A stretch of DNA of 64,000 nucleotides, taken from the NCBI RefSeq assembly GCF_027596085.1, contig NC_072470.1:3854688-3918687 (forward strand), in the 5' to 3' direction. Positions 57,863-64,000 of the stretch are shown one piece after another. The position numbers and the translations under genes are program-made. The stretch's first letter is position 1, and each line of letters begins with the position of its first letter. The notes below the pieces were generated by a model. That model searched no databases, was not told the origin of the DNA, and was given only the letters and a program-made list of their open reading frames with translations. Source of the stretch: Anoplopoma fimbria (lineage: Eukaryota > Chordata > Actinopteri > Perciformes > Anoplopomatidae).

Positions 57863-58189
57863 TGGATGCAAATGTGTCTTTTGGCGATGAAAAAGCTGTC
57901 TGTACTCATTTGTAGTCTCCGGCCCGAGGATGAATCAGATCACGGTGATGGCGGCTGCCTCCCCCTCCTGCTCCTCTAAGCTCCTCCTCCTACCCCCCAG
58001 CCAGGGCCCAGGTAGTGCTGGAGGCCCCCCCCCCCGTTCATTCAGCAGGCTGCAGATGCTGCTCCTGATCGGGCTCTGTGTGTCCCCCAAACGTCCCCGA
58101 TGCCAGGAGACCAGACGCATTACTGTGGGAGTGACATTAAAACCAACAGAGAGGAATGTAAGCCCCTGAACTCACCACGCAGGCGGTGA
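57863..58189. other. Gene-free GC-rich spacer
   Basis: GC-rich with CCCC runs (58026-58036). Overlapping frames on both strands show no domain. Confidence 0.4.
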
Positions 58190-58560
58190 CACGACTCCCC
58201 CCGTTAGAAATATGAGTAAATATAGCTCTATTATGCCCTCAGTGGCAGTAGACGCACAGAAATGTATTGTTTATGTAGCTGTAATACACATCCGGCCCTC
58301 ATTGATGTCTCGTCGGCGGAATTTATTCACCGGCGCACAATTGATATGGATCGAGAGTCGACCTGCAACAGTCTGCAGACATTAATGTAAACAAGGTTGA
58401 TGTTTGCCGAGGCGCAGTTATCCGCGTCCTCGTACGGAGGCGGGTTCAAAGCAGACGAAACAAGCCGGTGGCCCGCCGACGGGTGAATTTACATTAACTC
58501 ACAGGCAGCGTTCTTCTTTTTGAAAGGCCAGAATTCATTTCATGCTAATGATAATGACAA
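58190..58560. promoter_or_regulatory. Candidate conserved noncoding element
   Basis: Contains AATATGAGTAAATATAGC, GCTGTAATACAC, CACAATTGATATGGATCG, GACATTAATGTAAACAAGG (homeodomain palindrome ATTAAT beside a forkhead-type GTAAACA), TTTACATTAACTC and CATGCTAATGATAATGAC. Several factor classes within 370 bp of unique sequence support an enhancer reading. Confidence 0.42.
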
Positions 58561-59854
58561 TAATTCACAATGGACAAGAGAGGAGGCCTCGCAAAACAAC
58601 TGCATTCCCCTCTTAATATGATCAGTCGTGATGATTCTCTCCCCGATAATGATTCATCAAACGATTCCACCGCGGTCACAAAAGGGCTCGAGTCATTAAT
58701 AAAAGAACAGAGTCAAAGCACCTTGGGGATCTTTTTCTTTTTTTCTCTTCTCCCTGCTTTCGGACCTACTTATCATTAAAGCAAGTAAAAAGCGATATCT
58801 GAATGAAATCTCATTGTCGGATTTCAAGATGTGAATAAAATTCCATTTCAAATTAGGCCCCATTAGCATCACTAAGAGTCGCAGGATTCGGGTGACCTTT
58901 TCGTTCCGGATATCTGGATCTTGGAAGTTTTCCTCCCTTCTTTACAGAAGTGGAGGGAAGGTCTTCTCTCTTTTTTCTCCCACTCAGAAGTTTGACCTCC
59001 AAATGGAGAAATCCTGCTTTTGAAAAAGAAAAGGGTGTTACCTCCTGTTCTTGTATTTTCTATGTATATTGTATGAAACAAAATGGAAACAAAAGCAAGG
59101 CAAATCTCTCAGATCCTTGTTTATCACCTGTCAATCAAATTCTTTCTTTGTTTTTATCTACAGATTTCTTCTACTGCTGCACATCAAACTCTTATTCTGT
59201 AGTTTTGCAATTTTATACATTTTGTTTTTATTGTTTAGGCCCTCAATTTAAAGGGGCATTTTACCAGTTTAGTTTATTTGTCATGAGGACACCCTGAAGT
59301 TTATAGCAGAGCTTCAAACTATGGACACAGATGTTTAGGAATATTCTGTTGAGTTGCATTACTGGAATAATAGCATGCAACTATTTAACACAAACTAAAG
59401 ATCTGTGCTTTAAATACTTTAACTCATTAATCTAAAATGTTGTTTTCCACTTATAAACATGAGTAGTTCTTTTGTTTCCTGTTTGTGTTGCATTGTTGGA
59501 AAGGAGATTCTTTCAACGTCTCACTCAAATCAAACAATTTAAGAGCATGTAGACATTAAAGTTAACAAGCTGCATAATCGAGACACGACTAGAATCAGTA
59601 TTTGATATAAAATATGAAACCACAGCAAGCATTCAGAGCTGCTAAAGGAAACTCTTTGATGAACTGGAAGGTTTGACGTGTGTTTGTTTTTAGCAGGAAC
59701 AAAAAGGACGTAATGAAAAGTACATTTATTTATCTCACATCTATTCAAATGCTCCTGGATATTACTGGAGATGAACGTGTGTGTTGGAATGAGACTCAGG
59801 AAGAGAAAACAGGACAGGAGGAGAAAAACAAATGGGAGGACGGGAACAATGAAG
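58561..59854. other. Gene-free spacer
   Basis: AT-rich unique sequence with one PBX-MEIS decamer. Frames are short and domain-free. Confidence 0.5.
59128..59137 (-). promoter_or_regulatory. PBX-MEIS composite site
   Basis: CTGTCAATCA on the plus strand is the exact complement of the TGATTGACAG decamer. It is a second copy of the motif, in the opposite orientation to the one at 18271. Confidence 0.38.
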
Positions 59855-59882
59855 AGGGGGGAGGAGGGGGGGGAGGGGGGGG
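59855..59882 (+). other. G-quadruplex-forming tract
   Basis: Guanine runs of six, eight and eight, separated by GGA-type loops, satisfy a G4 pattern on the plus strand. Confidence 0.55.
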
Positions 59883-61119
59883 CAGCGGTTCGGAGGTCAG
59901 ACCAATAAACAAACAACGCATCGATTTCCTGCCGCTCTCCTCCGTTCCTGGGGAAACCCCCCGCCTCCCCCATCAGGTTACTCTCATCTCCACTTATGTT
60001 AAAGACACTCCTCGCTGGGGGAAGCCCACTCCCCCCCTCTCCCCCCCCACACACTCCCCCTCCTCCCTGGTTAATAGCATCCTTCGGACATCTCCCGGGG
60101 ACGGTGCATCTGAGGTGAACCACTACCACAGATTGGTAATCGTTTTATTAGAGGAAGCCAGAGCCGGGCTTCCACTCAGACAGACGGATAAACGGTCGGG
60201 CCGACGGGTCCGGAGCTCTCAGCCTGTTTACATGAAGGAAATAAACAGCCAGGCAAAGCTCAGATCTCCTTCTACTTCACCCTGCATCCTTTAACGGCAC
60301 TACAGCAGTATTATCTGCACTTATAAAACTTTAAAACACTTGTGAAACAGCTACTTGTGAAATGTGGCCCCGTTTAACACTGTCAAACACGGACAACCAA
60401 CGGTCAACACCACATGTTTAACAAACAAGAAGAAGCAGAAACGATTCAGCAATTTAAAATCTGAATACTTAAAGTGTGAGGTATTTTTTTTCCAGTCTTA
60501 AAAATGCAATATTTGTCTTTTATGGAGGCTCTATTGGTACCAAAGTAAAGCAACGATGCACAAAGAAATCTGTTGAAAACTTTTGAGAATGCATTGCAAT
60601 TATTTTCCCTAAATATTTGGATCTCTATGTCAGAATCTGCAGAGTTTATACAGACTATATATATATATATATATAGTATATATTTCAAAATAAACGTCCG
60701 TGTTGACAGGAAACGCACAATTTCTGCTCGTTACATGCATACAGTCTCTTTTCAAAATAGACTTCCAACATAGGTTTGATTACGCAACAAATCTACTTGG
60801 TTAGGGTGAAGCAATCAAATACTTTTAAGGTCTTGGAAAAGATCATGCTTTTGGTTTTAAGTAAATTAACTTAACTTATTACGTAACATTTCGTGAACAT
60901 CCCAGATTAATGACATCCAACGCTAACACAAGGTGGACTTTATTCCTCCGGGGACGACTGGCAGGAAATAACCTCACATCTCCGTTTTTCTCTTTAATTC
61001 CACGATCATAAAGTGCTGAGCTTTCTTCCTCTCTCCTATTCTCCTCCTATAGCCTGTCCTCCACCACAAAAGTGGAGAAATGGAAAAGCTTTTTTTTTTC
61101 CCCCCTTCCTGTGTTTTTA
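59883..61119. other. Gene-free spacer with C-rich tract
   Basis: C-rich runs at 60025-60062 could form a G4 on the minus strand. A short (TA)n array lies at 60656-60675. A 204-codon plus frame (59680-60294) is low-complexity in its middle and lacks a domain. A T-run lies at 61088-61099. Confidence 0.45.
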
Positions 61120-61300
61120 ATCCCTTTGCACCCTAATTGGCCTCTCTTTACTGTGAAGTGAGTTCAATCTGCAAGCAGATAAAACAAGTGTTGGGCGAGG
61201 GCGCCGGCACCGTGGCTCTGTGTTCCCAAGCATGAAGTGAGCGGTTTTGAACTAATATCCAAGCCTCTGCAATTAAAAGGCTCCAGAGTCGTTAAAGTAA
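61120..61300. promoter_or_regulatory. Candidate conserved noncoding element
   Basis: Contains CACCCTAATTGGCC, GCAGATAAAACAAG (GATA-like), TTGAACTAATATCC and CTGCAATTAAAAGG motifs in unique sequence. Low confidence. Confidence 0.28.
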
Positions 61301-62479
61301 CTCCTTTTTTTATTCTCTCCTGGAATACTGCTTCACCTATTCTCTGCTGGAGATGAGACGGCGATAGCTGCTCTCAGATCTGAACCTCTGGTCTGTGTGA
61401 ATGCAGATCGGACTGATTACAGCGGAGGATCCGCGAGCGTTTCGTTTGTTATTTGCAGCCTGAACGCGGCCTTTCATCACGTCGGCGAGTCGAGTATCGA
61501 GTGGGGCGGCGTGCGGCGCCGTGCGTGACCCTTTGAGAAGCCGAAGAATGGCGACAGGACCCTTTTGTGTGAGGTGATTTCTTACGAAAGCCTCGGCCCA
61601 CCCGTCCAAACACAATGGCGCCGTTGTGTCGGTACCAGGATTAACAACGACTGGTATTGATCCGGAGCTTCTTTCTTCCTCCGTGTCCCGACGAGAGGCC
61701 GCTCAATATCTGCACGCTTTGGTCTCTTTGTGGCCGTCTCTAATGTTATCACTGAGAGAGCAGGAGAGGTTTGATATGACGCTTTGAGACAACGCTGCCT
61801 CTGCAGACGTCTTACTTCAAGAAGCAAAGGAATGAGACTGATTTACTCATTTACAAATCATATCTCAAATATTAAATGTCCACTAGTCTACGTTGTCCGG
61901 TCGTGACGTGATGGAGGTTCATCCCTGATCAAGGAACATGTCACCCTGTGCAACAAAGGAAGAAGATGCATCTGACTTTGGATGCACAAACAATACCTGT
62001 TAGTAGGATTCATTAGAGTTTGTTGGCAATAATAGAAACATTTAAGACCTTCAATGCATTAAAATACATCAAAATTTGGGAAATTATACTCCGAACATTA
62101 TCAAGAAATTGCATGATTCAGATGGAAGTTAAATGTTGGCAGAACATATTGAATCAGCTCTTTCGTGTGTGCCAGACTAACTGGAGGGCACATATAATGC
62201 TCTTTAAAAGCCTGTTTGTTGCTTTCATGTTCATTAAGAACTGGAAATATCTAACAGCAACTTAGAATCCAGATTGTTTTGCCACACATTTTGGCAGAGC
62301 CTCTCCGGTGCCATAATATCCGTATTCGTTTATTCATTTGTTTGTCTGTTTACGTTATATGTTTGCTTATTTATCCAGCTCTTTATTTTTTAATGAGTTG
62401 AAAATCCACCAGAGAATCGGGGCTATGAAAGTTTAAAACGTGTACAGTAGCAGTGAGGGGGAAAATATTTACATTGAAG
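61301..62479. other. Gene-free spacer
   Basis: A CpG-containing stretch at 61430-61720 is followed by AT-rich sequence. No splice-bounded exon or domain is visible. Confidence 0.45.
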
Positions 62480-62720
62480 CCGGCCACAATCTCAGAAGAT
62501 CCTCAAATGTAGGTTAGAACTGCAAAGTTAATATGCAAATGTCCTTATCTGCTGGGATTCACAAACAACCGTCATCCTGATTGATTTAATAAACTGCTTT
62601 TATCTTTCAAAGTGTTAATTAGGAGAGATGGGCCTCGCTTTGACTCCGCTTTCTGTGGCACATTTGAGAGCTTTTCAGACAAAGAGAAACTTTCTGTCCC
62701 TGAACGTCACCGAACTCGGC
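62480..62720. promoter_or_regulatory. Candidate conserved noncoding element with POU octamer
   Basis: A perfect octamer ATGCAAAT lies at 62533-62540, followed by CTTATCTGC (GATA-type), CTGATTGATTTAATAAAC and GTGTTAATTAGG. Unique sequence and closed frames. Low to moderate confidence as an enhancer. Confidence 0.38.
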
Positions 62721-64000
62721 TTCTTGGATGTTTTACAGGCACAAAGCTTTGACTGAAATACAGAGCGCTGCTAGTCAGTGTCGTCGTGCCTTTTTGCAGT
62801 TTGATTACATACTAATCATAATCATATAACTTATCGATACCAAACTAGTCTTTATATGTAACATTGGTGCCAAGGTGAGACATATCACCAAAATGAGTCT
62901 TTTATTGTGCGTCTTTCTGAACATCAGACTCCGTTCTGCTGAGTCGTTTTAATTTAGTTTAACTGCAAATTACTAGAAAGCTGCTGTCTGACACACACCT
63001 GCATTAATTAACTCAGAATACACTTTGAAGACTTGTTGTTTTTAAAATAGACGTGTGGAATCGTGAGTCCTTAGTGATTCATGTGATTTTGCACATGCTT
63101 GTATTTAATTTGACTTCTCTATTTTGTTAAGAGGTAGCTCTAGTGTTAAATATTGCATGACAATAGCATTATATCTGCAGCTTGATTGATTCCTCCTTAT
63201 TACTCTTGGTATTGTTTTTAATTAAAGTGAAGATTTTGATGTTCTTTTGAGACATGTTAGCTTCTTTTCTTATGATGCAGATCATTGCAGAAACATGACA
63301 TAATCATGCTTTCCTGCCTGCACTCCTCCTTTGCTGTGGATACATTTCCATGACGTGATAGTTGACTCATCTTCCTGGCATTATGTTTTGTGTCGAGGAT
63401 GCATTTATACAGGTGGAGGTTTGGTTGGAGTAAAAGGGGCCAACAAACATGACGCAGGTGCAGCGCTTGGCTCCGACTGTCAGCCAGCAGCCGGTTTGTG
63501 TGTGTGTGTCGCTCTTGCTCTGCCAACCTGCGGGGCACGAGTTCACATCGAGAGGCGACATACCGACGAGCCGCATGCCAGTGACCAGAAAAACAGGAGA
63601 AAAAAGAGGGATTCCCCTCCGGTGAAGTAACCACGACATGAAACAGTGGAGCTGCCAAGGCCCCTGAAACCAAAAGAAATAACCCGGACATGTCTGAAAG
63701 CCTGCTCTCATTCCTGCATGTGTCTCATGGCATCACAGAGTTTTGATCTCATCCAGTCGGACACTTTGAGGGAATATTTTTCTCCCCACCATCCCAGAGC
63801 AATCTGAATAATTTTCATCTGCATATTTTAACTCTCAATCCATCTTTGATGTCTTATTTGTGTGATTATGTCTCCCTGCATGCGCAAAAAAAAACAACCA
63901 ATATGCACCGACTGTCAACCACTCGTGGCACTTTCCTCCTTTTTTCTTTCTTCCCTGCGCACGGTGGGGACTGTTTTTGATTTTTGATATATTTTTTTGT
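62721..64000. other. Gene-free AT-rich spacer to window end
   Basis: Unique AT-rich sequence. Overlapping frames at 63.3-63.7 kb on both strands have no domain. No gene, RNA or recognisable repeat. Confidence 0.5.

Noticed and set aside
59680..60294. 204-codon plus frame and 196-codon minus frame overlapping
   Set aside because: Openness on both strands through G-rich and C-rich low-complexity sequence indicates a compositional artefact.

Overview
The window is vertebrate nuclear DNA, most likely from a ray-finned fish and probably a percomorph. There are about twenty long, nearly perfect (CA/GT)n arrays, many over 80 bp. There is no compact gene structure and no bacterial-style operon. Two dispersed repeats look like ones familiar from percomorph genomes: an LINE/SINE-type 3' tail near 30.2 kb and a CTCF-motif-bearing repeat near 54.2 kb. 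The species cannot be named from the sequence alone.

No gene is confidently recognisable. The longer open frames are CA/GT repeats read as VCVCV/HTHTH, a pyrimidine-rich tract, or chance frames without a domain. The best coding candidate is a 95-bp segment at 51445-51539 with a pyrimidine-rich acceptor, one open frame of the three forward frames and a consensus donor. A weaker, phase-compatible exon-like segment lies at 46856-46993. Neither resembles a protein I know.

The unique sequence alternates between featureless AT-rich spacer and blocks of 150-500 bp rich in homeodomain cores (TAAT/ATTA), POU octamers and similar motifs, at moderate GC content. Such blocks are common in the conserved noncoding landscape around vertebrate developmental regulators. 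I mark about twenty as candidate cis-regulatory elements. Conservation cannot be seen from one sequence, so confidence is low to moderate. Precise motif matches include an RFX X-box (19095), a CLEAR-type E-box (45795), two PBX-MEIS decamers (18271 and 59128) and two POU octamers (51958 and 62533).

Layout: 0-7 kb is spacer with a GT/CA/CA microsatellite trio at 3.2-3.8 kb. 7-15 kb holds several candidate regulatory blocks. 15-19 kb holds trinucleotide, AT and CA repeats. 19-35 kb is the densest run of candidate regulatory blocks. 35-41.5 kb is the microsatellite-richest part, with seven dinucleotide arrays in 2.6 kb. 43.8-44.6 kb is a polypyrimidine tract joined to a GT array. 44.8-54 kb has regulatory-like blocks and the exon candidates. 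54-64 kb has the percomorph-type repeat, a 127-bp GT array, G-rich/C-rich tracts and a few further regulatory-like blocks.

The simplest reading is a gene desert or a very large intron within a regulatory block of a developmental gene. I found no convincing novel multi-gene system.
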